Part shown: piece after piece, positions 16,773-24,082 of the stretch
How the letters are laid out: every line of letters starts with the position of its first letter
Numbering within the stretch: position 1 is the stretch's first letter
Assembly: GCA_964603125.1 (NCBI GenBank)
Contig: CAZRUA010000036.1
Span: 1-30,431, forward strand
DNA: 30,431 nucleotides
Direction: 5' to 3'
From: CAZRUA01 sp964603125
GTDB taxonomy: Bacteria; Bacteroidota; Bacteroidia; B-17B0; Aurantibacillaceae
Made by a program: the position numbers and the translations under genes
Notes under the pieces: model-generated
Told to the model about the DNA's origin: nothing
What the model saw: the letters and a program-made list of their open reading frames with translations, nothing else
Database searches by the model: none

Positions 16773-16786
16773 TTGCCTCAAGGCAA
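16773..16786. repeat. Small palindrome after the regulator gene
   Basis: TTGCC and GGCAA flank a four-base TTGA loop (minus strand), starting 2 bases after the stop of the winged-helix gene. Read on the plus strand it is followed by ATTTTATTT, but nothing is transcribed in that direction. It is weak as a terminator for the minus-strand transcript because no T-run follows there. It may simply stabilise the transcript. Confidence 0.3.
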
Positions 16787-16788
16787 TT

Positions 16789-17322
16789 TTATTTGCTCCA
16801 TAGCAACAAAGGATGCATTCCAGGCTCTTTTATCAAGTCTAGGTTAAACTCTTTGTTGGTATAGTGAACGTATTTTATTTTTTTATCAAGTTTTTTTTCA
16901 GCTTTTTCAATTTGTTCAAGCAAGAATGTTTTATTCAAATTGTCTCCTACTAAAACTAAATCAATGATATCAGTGTCCTGGCCTTTAGATAATTTACCCA
17001 CTAAATACACTTTTTCTAAGTCGCCAATGCGTTGCAATACGTAATCAATAACATATTCGAGCCCAGTCATTTTTAACAGAATGCGATTAATGTCCTGAAA
17101 CAAAGGATGTTTAGTGTTTACAGTAAATAACTTTTTGTTTCCTTCGGCAAAGGATTCTAAGAAGCCTGCTTTCTCAAACTTGTTTAATTCAAGGCGTATG
17201 CCGTTAGTTGATTCGCCAAATTCTTCTTCCAAATTTCTAAGGTAAGCAGTGTTACGGCTATTGAGAAAAAATTTCATCAACAGCTTAATTCGGGTTTTTG
17301 AAGAAATAAGAGTTTCTATCAT
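16789..17322 (-). CDS. Winged-helix regulator with degenerate nucleotidyltransferase-like domain
   Basis: A 177-residue protein of a type I recognise from the start of Bacteroidota polysaccharide loci. The N-terminal 70 residues look like an ArsR-like winged helix: SSKTRIKLLMKFFLNSRNTA, then EFGESTNGIRLELNKFEKAG as the recognition part, then FAEGNKKLFTVN as the wing. Residues 85-177 resemble the minimal nucleotidyltransferase fold, but the family's GSxARG is GKLSKG here and the metal-binding Asp pair is reduced to TDIIDLVLVGD, so catalysis is doubtful. It is separated by 72 bases from the gene before it and heads the antiterminator/wzm/wzt operon. A perfect inverted repeat abuts its ATG (first base 17322), suggesting autoregulation. 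The ligand, if any, is unknown. Confidence 0.7.
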   Translation of the reverse strand: MIETLISSKTRIKLLMKFFLNSRNTAYLRNLEEEFGESTNGIRLELNKFEKAGFLESFAEGNKKLFTVNTKHPLFQDINRILLKMTGLEYVIDYVLQRIGDLEKVYLVGKLSKGQDTDIIDLVLVGDNLNKTFLLEQIEKAEKKLDKKIKYVHYTNKEFNLDLIKEPGMHPLLLWSK

Positions 17323-17347
17323 TATTGAGTAAAAAAACTACTCAATA
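17323..17347. promoter_or_regulatory. Perfect 9-bp inverted repeat abutting a regulator start codon (putative operator)
   Basis: TATTGAGTA and TACTCAATA, separated by 7 bases, form a perfect inverted repeat that ends at the base next to the ATG of the winged-helix gene. In DNA it is an ideal two-fold site for a dimeric winged-helix protein. In RNA it would form a 9-bp stem that could cover the start codon region. The adjacency to a DNA-binding protein gene makes an autoregulatory operator the likelier reading, but both remain inference. Confidence 0.55.
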
Positions 17348-17351
17348 TTAC

Positions 17352-17359
17352 GAAAGATA
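17352..17359 (-). promoter_or_regulatory. Possible -7 promoter element for the capsule operon
   Basis: TATCTTTC on the minus strand matches the Bacteroidota -7 consensus TAnnTTTG at all but the last base and would place the transcription start within the inverted repeat at 17323-17347. No convincing TTTG -33 element is found at the usual distance, so the call is tentative. The 72-base gap it occupies is the largest in the minus-strand gene series. Confidence 0.3.
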
Positions 17360-17394
17360 GGGGAAATTAACAAGAAAAAAGAGAATAAAATGCT

Positions 17395-18036
17395 TTATTT
17401 CAGCTTTTTAGCTGGATTTCCAACATAAATTCCGCTTTCGGCGATGTTTTTTACTACAATTGTGCCGGCACCAAGCGTTGTATCATCACAAATGGATAGT
17501 CCATCTTTAATCACAGAACCACTTCCAATGAAGCAATTGTTGCCAATTTTAACAGTTCCGTTTAAGGTACTTCGAGTTGAAATATGATTATGATTGCCAA
17601 TTTCAACATCATGTTCCAATAAACAAAATGTATTTAAAATGTTATTATCTCCAATTTTGGTTAATGAATTAATAATAGCACCATGCATAATTACATTTGA
17701 ATTACCAATAACTGAATGTTTTGAAACATATGCTTTTGGAGAAATAATGGAGGGAAGATTTACTTTTAATTGTACAAGTTGATTGTAAACTCTTAATCTT
17801 GCAGCATTAGATTTTCCTTGGCCAAGAGTAATGCAAAAATTTTTAAACTTCTTGCTGAGATTTTCTAAGTCATCGTCGCAAGCAATAATGGTATAATTTA
17901 AAATTGTTTGCCCGATGTTTTCTTTAAAATCAACAATTCCGGCAATAGAAAATTTATTTTCTTGCTCAATAACATCTATTACTGATTTGCAATGACGACC
18001 GCCACCAACTAAAATTATATCGGGCTTGTTGCTCAT
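17395..18036 (-). CDS. NeuD/PglD-like sugar acetyltransferase
   Basis: A 213-residue acetyltransferase with the two-part PglD/NeuD build. The N-terminal Rossmann-like domain (IILVGGGRHCKSVIDVIE) binds the UDP- or CMP-sugar, and a left-handed beta-helix follows from about residue 100 (VIGNSNVIMHGAII, TKIGDNNILNT, VKIGNNCFIGSGSVI). The LLEHDVEIGNHNHIS stretch holds the histidine that acts as general base in PglD, and the YVGNPAKKLK end is the CoA-binding tail. It would acetylate an amino group on the sugar made by the aminotransferases of its operon, or O-acetylate the final sugar. It shares one base with the class III aminotransferase gene. The substrate is not decidable. Confidence 0.86.
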   Translation of the reverse strand: MSNKPDIILVGGGRHCKSVIDVIEQENKFSIAGIVDFKENIGQTILNYTIIACDDDLENLSKKFKNFCITLGQGKSNAARLRVYNQLVQLKVNLPSIISPKAYVSKHSVIGNSNVIMHGAIINSLTKIGDNNILNTFCLLEHDVEIGNHNHISTRSTLNGTVKIGNNCFIGSGSVIKDGLSICDDTTLGAGTIVVKNIAESGIYVGNPAKKLK

Positions 18037-19385
18037 TAATTGTATTTTCTGAATACAGGTTTTATGCTAGGGCCTACTAAGTAATCGTTAAGATTTCCAT
18101 CCAAAGCTTTTTTATAAACTTCAAGCATATTTTTCACTGCTGTTAAAGTCATGTCAAGCTCAGATTCTTTGTGTGAGTAGCTTAAAGCAACCCAAGGCAT
18201 CAAGATATTTTGCTTAATCATTTCTTGTGAGAACAGTGTTCTGAAAGGTAAAGAAATATTTTTGTCTTTATCTTTTGTAAAATAATAAGGAGAACAACCA
18301 AAGCCATCTGCATAAAAATAATCTTTTAGGCCAGCCTCATTTGACAAATGATTAATTCCATCAATTAATTTTTTACCATAAGCCCACAAATGATCCGTTA
18401 CATTTTTGTTTTTGTAGATTTCAATTGTTTTGATAAATGCTCCAAAAGCACTCATTTCACTACCATGTGTGGTTGAAATTAGGAATACACGTTCTTCTCC
18501 TTCATTAAGAATACCGCCTAAATTCATGATTTCTTTTTTACCTGCAAGCGCAGCGAGTGCAAAACCATTTGCCATTCCTTTACCAAAGGTAGATAGATCT
18601 GGAGTGATGTTGTATGTTTTTTGTGCACCTTGTAAATCCCAACGGAATCCAGTAATCATTTCATCTAAAATAAATACTGTTCCGTTTTTTTTACATAAAT
18701 CTTGTACTTGGTGTAGAAAGTTTTTTGTGTTACAACCTGAGCATTTTGGTTTTTGTGTTTTGTCATCATTACAACTTACATTGCATGGACTCATAAATGT
18801 TGCGGGTTCTAGAATAACACAAGCAATTTGATTTGGATATTGCTCGAATAATTTTTGTAAGGATTCAATATTGTTGTAATTGAATTTTAAACTTGCTGAT
18901 TTACTTTCTTCTGGAATACCTTTGTCCATTGGTGTTGTGCCAATAAACCAATCATCATATGTAAAGAAAGGATGTTCGGCGCACAGTGCAACAAATTTTC
19001 TTCCAGTATAAGCTCGTGATAATTTAATGGCTGCAGTAGTTACGATTGAACCATTTTTTGCAAACTTAACCATGTCTGCTCCTGGAAATAAATCAATCAT
19101 TAATTCGGCAGCTTTCAATTCTGTTAATGATGCACGAGTTAAATTATTTCCTTTTTTTATTTCGTCAAAGGCAGCTTGTGATACTTCATCATCATCATAG
19201 CCTAAGGTAATTGCTCTTAGACCCATTCCGTAGTCTAAAAATTTGTTTCCGTCAGCATCCCAAACATATGCTCCTTTTCCATGTGATAATATTTGTGGAG
19301 CGTTAGATGCGTATTGATCATCGCCACGGCTGTATGTATGCGCTCCACCTGGTATTACTTTGTGTAATCTTTCTGAATAACTCAT
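18036..19385 (-). CDS. Class III PLP aminotransferase, glutamate-1-semialdehyde aminomutase-like
   Basis: A 449-residue fold-type I class III enzyme resembling HemL: VIPGGAHTYSRG at the start, VWDADGNKFLDYGMG near 41, ILDEMITGF near 239 (Asp241 for the PLP nitrogen) and LSTFGKGMANGF near 264 with Lys269 as the Schiff-base lysine. It is not a heme gene by context: it lies between a CMP-sugar synthetase (4-base ATGA overlap) and a NeuD-like acetyltransferase, so it probably aminates a sugar aldehyde or ketone. An unusual insertion has Cys201, Cys205, Cys215 and Cys218 in a CxxxC...CxxC arrangement, suggesting a bound metal. Class III enzymes normally use terminal aldehydes or omega-amines, so a terminal amino group on the product is possible. 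Confidence 0.82.
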   Translation of the reverse strand: MSYSERLHKVIPGGAHTYSRGDDQYASNAPQILSHGKGAYVWDADGNKFLDYGMGLRAITLGYDDDEVSQAAFDEIKKGNNLTRASLTELKAAELMIDLFPGADMVKFAKNGSIVTTAAIKLSRAYTGRKFVALCAEHPFFTYDDWFIGTTPMDKGIPEESKSASLKFNYNNIESLQKLFEQYPNQIACVILEPATFMSPCNVSCNDDKTQKPKCSGCNTKNFLHQVQDLCKKNGTVFILDEMITGFRWDLQGAQKTYNITPDLSTFGKGMANGFALAALAGKKEIMNLGGILNEGEERVFLISTTHGSEMSAFGAFIKTIEIYKNKNVTDHLWAYGKKLIDGINHLSNEAGLKDYFYADGFGCSPYYFTKDKDKNISLPFRTLFSQEMIKQNILMPWVALSYSHKESELDMTLTAVKNMLEVYKKALDGNLNDYLVGPSIKPVFRKYN

Positions 19386-20098
19386 TTTATAATTCCTTCT
19401 TTACGTGCGTTTAATAATTGTTCAATTACAATGAAATCTGTTATGTCATCAATTTCAAAAGATTTCCATTTAGGCATTGCAAAGCCTAAGGTCTTTTCAT
19501 GATAGAAACTTTTTCTTTTTAAGAAACTATCAACTTTCGAAATGTACATACTTCCTTCAAAAAAATAAACCGAATCTATTTCTTGTCTTCTATAAACTTT
19601 ATACGTTTTATTTTCGTAAGGCTCTAAAAAACCTTGGTTGAGTTTTGTTAAAAATAATGGGTGGCAACTTTCTGTTTGACTAACACCTACAATACTTTCA
19701 GCATTAGGTGTTGATTTTAGAAGTTCAAAAGCACTCACTAAATCGTTTTCATCTCTTTGTGGAGATGTAGGTTCAATCATTGCAATGTAATCGTATTCTT
19801 GGCCAGATTGTTTCATGAATTCTAATGCATGAAGCATTACGTCAACTGATGTTGCTGTATCATTTGAAATATTCTCTGGTCTTAAAAATGGAACATTTGC
19901 TCCAAATTGTTTAGCCACGTTAGCAATCTCTTCGCTATCTGTTGAAACAATAACGTCGCAATTACTAATTTTTTCAGCTGCTTTTAAAGCTGAATCAATT
20001 GACCAAGCTATTAATGGTTTGCCAGCAATTGGTTTTATGTTTTTGCGAGGAAGTCCTTTGCTTCCGCCTCTTGCGGGTATTACAAATAAAACATTCAT
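19382..20098 (-). CDS. CMP-sugar synthetase (acylneuraminate cytidylyltransferase family)
   Basis: A 238-residue nucleotidyltransferase that should activate a 2-keto-3-deoxy sugar acid with CTP. The start MNVLFVIPARGGSKGLPRKN contains the CTP-binding motif, followed by GKPLIAWSID, IVSTDSEEIANVA and IEPTSPQRDENDL in family order. It has no C-terminal phosphatase domain. It is distinct from the pseF copy at the left edge, so two different CMP-activated sugars are likely. No NeuB-type synthase, which should make its substrate, lies in this window. The gene begins at the base after the CBS-aminotransferase fusion ends and overlaps the class III aminotransferase by 4 bases, making one translational unit. 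Confidence 0.88.
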   Translation of the reverse strand: MNVLFVIPARGGSKGLPRKNIKPIAGKPLIAWSIDSALKAAEKISNCDVIVSTDSEEIANVAKQFGANVPFLRPENISNDTATSVDVMLHALEFMKQSGQEYDYIAMIEPTSPQRDENDLVSAFELLKSTPNAESIVGVSQTESCHPLFLTKLNQGFLEPYENKTYKVYRRQEIDSVYFFEGSMYISKVDSFLKRKSFYHEKTLGFAMPKWKSFEIDDITDFIVIEQLLNARKEGIIK

Positions 20099-21556
20099 TT
20101 ACGCTTTGGCTAATACTAAACTATTTTGTAATGCTTTAGTAATATTTTGAACTTCATCGGCAGTAATGTTTACCGAAGATGGAAAACTAATTCCGTTTTC
20201 AGAAATAAAGTTCGAGTTTTCAAAAGTACTTTTTGTAGGATAGTTTTTATAAGGAGGCATAATGTGTAAAGGGTAAAAAACGGGTCTTGTTTCCACTCCA
20301 TTTTTTAGCATTTTTTCCATTAAAGCATCGCGAGTAATATTTGCGTTATCTTTTAAGATAGCTGTATAAAGCCAAAAACCGCAGTATGCCCAAGATTCTT
20401 GTGGAGGAAGTTCAAAACAACCCGAAGCCTTTAAAATTTCATCGTATTGTTTTGCAAGTGTTCTTTTGGCTTCCACAAAGTCGCTAATTCTTTCCATTTG
20501 TGCGCAGCCTAATGCTCCTTGTAAATTTGTCATTCTGTAGTTAAATCCAACGAAATCATGCCAATACTTTTTTGTTTTGCTCATTCCATGATCTCTTAAA
20601 ATCACAGCTTTTTCGTAAGCGTCTTTGTTTTTAAAAAACACCATTCCTCCTTCGCCAGTTGTTATGGTTTTGTTCCCGAAAAAGCTAAATGTAGCAGCAT
20701 CGCCAAAAGTTCCTACATGTTTGTTTTTGTATTTACTACCAATAGCTTCAGCAGCATCTTCTATAACAAGCAAATTATGTTTTTTTGCTATTGCCATAAT
20801 TTCATCCATGTGGCATGGGTGACCATAAAGATGCACAGGCATTATTGCTTTAGTACGTGGTGTAATATTCTTTTCAATATCTTCTAAGCTTATTGTCCAA
20901 GTTGTTCTGTCAACATCAACAATTACAGGTGTTGCGCCTGTATAAATAATTGCATTTATTGATGCGGCAAATGTTAAATCAGGAACAAGAACTTCGTCAC
21001 CTGCTTTAATACCTAAAGCATCTAAGGCTAAATGAATTGCCACAGTACCATTACTTACAGCTATAGAATATTCGGCTCTACAATATTCAGCAAATTCTTT
21101 TTCAAAACGTTTTACATAAGAACCTTGAGAAGAAATCCATCCTGTTTTGATACAATCACTAACATAAGCCAATTCATTTCCATCTAAAAGTGGTTGCATA
21201 ATTGGTGTTCGGTGAAGACGCGAAAAACAAGCGTAATCAACTGGAACATTATTCTCATCAACCAAAGGTATGTGACGTATTTTATGTGATAATACTTTTT
21301 GAACTTCGGTTTGTGGTGTTGTGACAGGAAATGAAATAAATTGCGTTTGCATTATTTTTTCCAAAGGAGAATTTAATTCGGTACCATTGATTAAAGCACG
21401 TCTGATATCCCCGTCAGTTAAGGAACCACATAATTTATTCTCTCCATCCACCACAAAGCAAATACCTTGAGCGTTTTTATCAATTACAGTTAATGCTTCT
21501 TTAATTGAAGCTGTTTTTTGTATAAGTAATTCAGAAATTGAAGGTGTTAAACTCAT
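20099..21556 (-). CDS. CBS-pair domain fused to DegT-type sugar aminotransferase
   Basis: A 485-residue two-domain protein. Residues 1-115 form a pair of CBS modules, with the hallmark GSLTDGDIRRAL at 44-55 and HKIRHIPLVDENN near 91. Residues 117-485 form a full DegT/DnrJ/EryC1 aminotransferase: IAVSNGTVAIHLAL near 165, VIEDAAEAIGSK near 264 and FSFFGNKTITTGEGG near 290 with Lys296 as the Schiff-base lysine. CBS pairs usually bind adenosine nucleotides or similar effectors, so this suggests an allosterically gated sugar aminotransferase. In legionaminic acid loci a CBS pair is known fused to a nucleotidyltransferase (PtmE type), not usually to the aminotransferase. It follows the Wzc-like gene by 2 bases. 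Confidence 0.88.
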   Translation of the reverse strand: MSLTPSISELLIQKTASIKEALTVIDKNAQGICFVVDGENKLCGSLTDGDIRRALINGTELNSPLEKIMQTQFISFPVTTPQTEVQKVLSHKIRHIPLVDENNVPVDYACFSRLHRTPIMQPLLDGNELAYVSDCIKTGWISSQGSYVKRFEKEFAEYCRAEYSIAVSNGTVAIHLALDALGIKAGDEVLVPDLTFAASINAIIYTGATPVIVDVDRTTWTISLEDIEKNITPRTKAIMPVHLYGHPCHMDEIMAIAKKHNLLVIEDAAEAIGSKYKNKHVGTFGDAATFSFFGNKTITTGEGGMVFFKNKDAYEKAVILRDHGMSKTKKYWHDFVGFNYRMTNLQGALGCAQMERISDFVEAKRTLAKQYDEILKASGCFELPPQESWAYCGFWLYTAILKDNANITRDALMEKMLKNGVETRPVFYPLHIMPPYKNYPTKSTFENSNFISENGISFPSSVNITADEVQNITKALQNSLVLAKA

Positions 21557-21558
21557 TT

Positions 21559-24015
21559 TTATTTTCTTTTATAACCTGTGTAACCGCTGTAACCAGCTCC
21601 ATAACCATAACCGCCGTATCCATAACCGTATCCATAACCATAACCGTTATAATAATACTTGGCTCTCTTTCGTTTGGTTCCGTTTAAAATATAAGTGAAA
21701 TGGGTAATTCCATTATTTTCTATAATTTGATTAACTTCTTTCACAATTCTTCTAGTTGCGAATTTTGTGTTTAATACAAAAAATACCATGTCGGCAAATT
21801 GCATCATGTAAAGCGAATCTGTTATCAATCCAGCGGGAGGAGTGTCAATAATAACGTAGTCGTATTTTTGTTTAGCTAACTCGAAAATTTGTTTTAATTC
21901 ATCTGAAGTTACCATCTCTGAAGGATTTGGAGGCATTGGCCCAGATAACATTACATCTAAATTTTCTATATGTGTTTTTTTAACTGCCTCATCAAATGTG
22001 GTTTGACCAATAACTACAGTACTTATCCCAACATCAGGATTCATTTCTAAAGCCTTCTGTACCCTTGGTTTATGTAAGTCTAATTCTAGAATTATAGTTT
22101 TTCTTCCACCTTTTGCAAGAATTGCAGCCATATTAATTGAGGTGAAAGTTTTACCTTCTCCAGGATTATGTGATGTTATTAGAATTATTTTAGAGCCTTT
22201 ATTTAAGTTGACATATTGCATGTTTGTTCTTAAAGTTCTAAAGCATTCCGCAATAAATGATTTGGGTTCTGTATCGACAACAAAACCCGTGGCTGCCATG
22301 TTTTTCACATGAACTAACTCACCTAAAACAGGGAAGCTGGTAATGTCTCTTAACTCATCAATTGTACGAATGGTTGTGAAGAAAATTATTTTGACAAGGG
22401 CTAAGCCTATCCCTATAATTAAGCCAACAAATAAAAACTGCATTTTTATTTTGTTTTTATCTGGTGTAATAAAACCATTTTGACGAGGGCTGTCAATAAT
22501 TTTAGTTTGAGGAATTATTGTAGCTTTTGATATGTAAGTATTTGCTCGTTTTTGTAAAAGGAAATTGTACAAATCTTCATTCACTTGAACTTTTCTTTGA
22601 ATATTTAATAGGTCGCGCTGTTTGGTAGGTATTGTTTTAATTTTTGATATATATTCTTTTATTTCAGAATCATAATTGGTTTGTATTTTGTGCAAAGCAG
22701 AGCGCGAGTTGTTGATGTAAACAAGTAAATCTTGTTTGATCTTATTTATATTCTCACGCATGGTTTTAATGTTTGAATTTTCCTCGGTTGCGTGACGAAG
22801 TTCTTCATTTAACTTTATTTGAATTTGATAAAGCTCGGTAACTGTTTTTGTTAAAAAACCATCATTGGAAGTAACAAATATGCTCGGCGGCAGGAAAGCT
22901 GGGTCTTTATCTTCGTTAATGTATGCTTCTAAATCATTTAATGAAGCAATTTGTAAGTTTAAGTTCGACTTGTCTTTATCGAAGCCACTTAGTTTTCCAA
23001 AATTATCTTCTTCTTCCCAAGTTAAATTTAGAATGTTGTTAACGGTTTTATAATTTTTCATCGTGTCTTCAATGTACTTTAAAGACGATGAAACCTCTGC
23101 TAATTGAATGTCGATATAATCTAAAGTTCGTTTGTTAATCTCGTAACGAGAAATAAGAGTGTTGTCAATATATAAACTGCATAGTGTATCTAAAAACATT
23201 TTAGCCCTCTCAGGCAAAACATCTTTGCAGCTTACTCTTAAAATATTTGTGTAATCTGGATTTGTTACACTCAGGCTTCCTCTAATATTTCCAACAATAT
23301 TGTCCAAATCATGAAGCACAATTTGATATTGTGATTGATTGAATTTTGAAAGATTTTGTTTTGATAAGTGCAGCGTTTTAGATATTAGAACGTTAAACGA
23401 GTAAGAACCAAAACTAATAAGTGGTTTGCCAAATTTGCCATTCAAAGTTATTTTTGAGTCGGAATTACTTTTGTCGACATATGTTAACACAAAGCTGTTT
23501 TCATCTTTTATATCTAAATCAATGGGTACTTCAACCAAGTTTGTACCTAAGTTTAAAATTTTAACGTTGAAAGGTGTGTTTCCAAACTGCTCTGTAGTTC
23601 TTAACCTTCCTTTATAAAAGTAGGATACCTGTAAAGTATCTTTTAATTTTTTTACTGCACTTTCAATTAAATTATAAGACTGTAAAACTCTAATTTCATT
23701 TGAATTATCTACATAGGAATTATTGCCTGCATAAAAATCTTGGTCGGAAATAACATTGTTTTGATAGATTTGATCGTTGCTTTTCAGTAGTATCTCAGTA
23801 GATACCTCAAAAACATTGGTAAGTCTGTAGGTGTAAAAATATCCAATAAAATACGCAATCACCGCAAAAATAAAAGGTATATACCAGTTATTAAGAATGA
23901 TTCGAGCAATTGTTTTTAAATCATTTGGATCAACTAAATTATTGTTTTTGTTATTTTTTGCTACCAAGCTGTTAAGTTTAAGTGTTGCAAATTTATCAAT
24001 TTTAGCTGAAAACAT
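21559..24015 (-). CDS. Wzc-like polysaccharide co-polymerase and tyrosine autokinase
   Basis: An 818-residue inner-membrane protein. A Wzz-type chain-length domain lies between two membrane segments (about residues 43-63 and 525-545), with long periplasmic coiled stretches. The cytoplasmic BY-kinase domain has Walker A SHNPGEGKT near 613, the Walker A' strand ILELDLHKP and Walker B YDYVIIDTPPAG near 716. The last 35 residues are a Gly-Tyr repeat (GYGYGYGYGYGGYGYG) ending in KRK, a tyrosine cluster of the kind that is autophosphorylated to control export. It is the first gene of the five-gene unit and is divergent from the exosortase cassette. No Wza partner gene is seen. Such proteins usually serve Wzy-dependent systems, whereas the neighbouring operon encodes Wzm/Wzt. 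Confidence 0.92.
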   Translation of the reverse strand: MFSAKIDKFATLKLNSLVAKNNKNNNLVDPNDLKTIARIILNNWYIPFIFAVIAYFIGYFYTYRLTNVFEVSTEILLKSNDQIYQNNVISDQDFYAGNNSYVDNSNEIRVLQSYNLIESAVKKLKDTLQVSYFYKGRLRTTEQFGNTPFNVKILNLGTNLVEVPIDLDIKDENSFVLTYVDKSNSDSKITLNGKFGKPLISFGSYSFNVLISKTLHLSKQNLSKFNQSQYQIVLHDLDNIVGNIRGSLSVTNPDYTNILRVSCKDVLPERAKMFLDTLCSLYIDNTLISRYEINKRTLDYIDIQLAEVSSSLKYIEDTMKNYKTVNNILNLTWEEEDNFGKLSGFDKDKSNLNLQIASLNDLEAYINEDKDPAFLPPSIFVTSNDGFLTKTVTELYQIQIKLNEELRHATEENSNIKTMRENINKIKQDLLVYINNSRSALHKIQTNYDSEIKEYISKIKTIPTKQRDLLNIQRKVQVNEDLYNFLLQKRANTYISKATIIPQTKIIDSPRQNGFITPDKNKIKMQFLFVGLIIGIGLALVKIIFFTTIRTIDELRDITSFPVLGELVHVKNMAATGFVVDTEPKSFIAECFRTLRTNMQYVNLNKGSKIILITSHNPGEGKTFTSINMAAILAKGGRKTIILELDLHKPRVQKALEMNPDVGISTVVIGQTTFDEAVKKTHIENLDVMLSGPMPPNPSEMVTSDELKQIFELAKQKYDYVIIDTPPAGLITDSLYMMQFADMVFFVLNTKFATRRIVKEVNQIIENNGITHFTYILNGTKRKRAKYYYNGYGYGYGYGYGGYGYGAGYSGYTGYKRK
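21583..21660. repeat. Gly-Tyr coding tandem repeat in the kinase tail
   Basis: Alternating 6-base units of the CCATAA/CCGTAT kind (plus strand) encode the Gly-Tyr run of the Wzc-like C-terminus. The units are imperfect, but near-identical hexamers side by side could shorten or lengthen in multiples of 6 bases without changing frame, altering the number of phosphorylatable tyrosines. Confidence 0.6.
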
Positions 24016-24028
24016 TGTATTTTAATTA

Positions 24029-24059
24029 TTTGTCAGTCATAATTTTTGTTGTATATTTA
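24029..24059 (+). promoter_or_regulatory. Promoter of the exosortase cassette
   Basis: TTTG at 24029-24032 and TATATTTA at 24052-24059 are separated by 19 bases, matching the Bacteroidota -33/-7 arrangement (TTTG and TAnnTTTG) with one mismatch. Transcription would begin about 20 bases before the ATG at 24083. On the other strand, TATGTTTA at 24069-24076 could be the -7 box of the divergent Wzc-like gene, but its upstream element (TTTA about 20 bases away) is weak. Confidence 0.5.
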
Positions 24060-24082
24060 TCCTTTAAATAAACATACTTAAA

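Noticed and set aside
16773..16786. Palindrome as an intrinsic terminator of the regulator gene
   Set aside because: The stem is only 5 bp and no T-run follows on the transcribed strand; kept only as a small repeat.
17384..17399. AATAAA/TTTATT hairpin at the end of the NeuD-like gene followed by a T-rich stretch
   Set aside because: The stem is all A-T and 6 bp long, so it is too weak to call as a terminator, although partial termination before the capsule operon is possible.
18036..19385. hemL, glutamate-1-semialdehyde aminomutase for heme synthesis
   Set aside because: The context is entirely sugar-nucleotide genes with overlapping ends, and the protein has a cysteine insertion foreign to HemL.
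21583..21660. Short repeats as a CRISPR array or regulatory iterons
   Set aside because: They are in-frame coding repeats for a Gly-Tyr tail, too short and without spacers.
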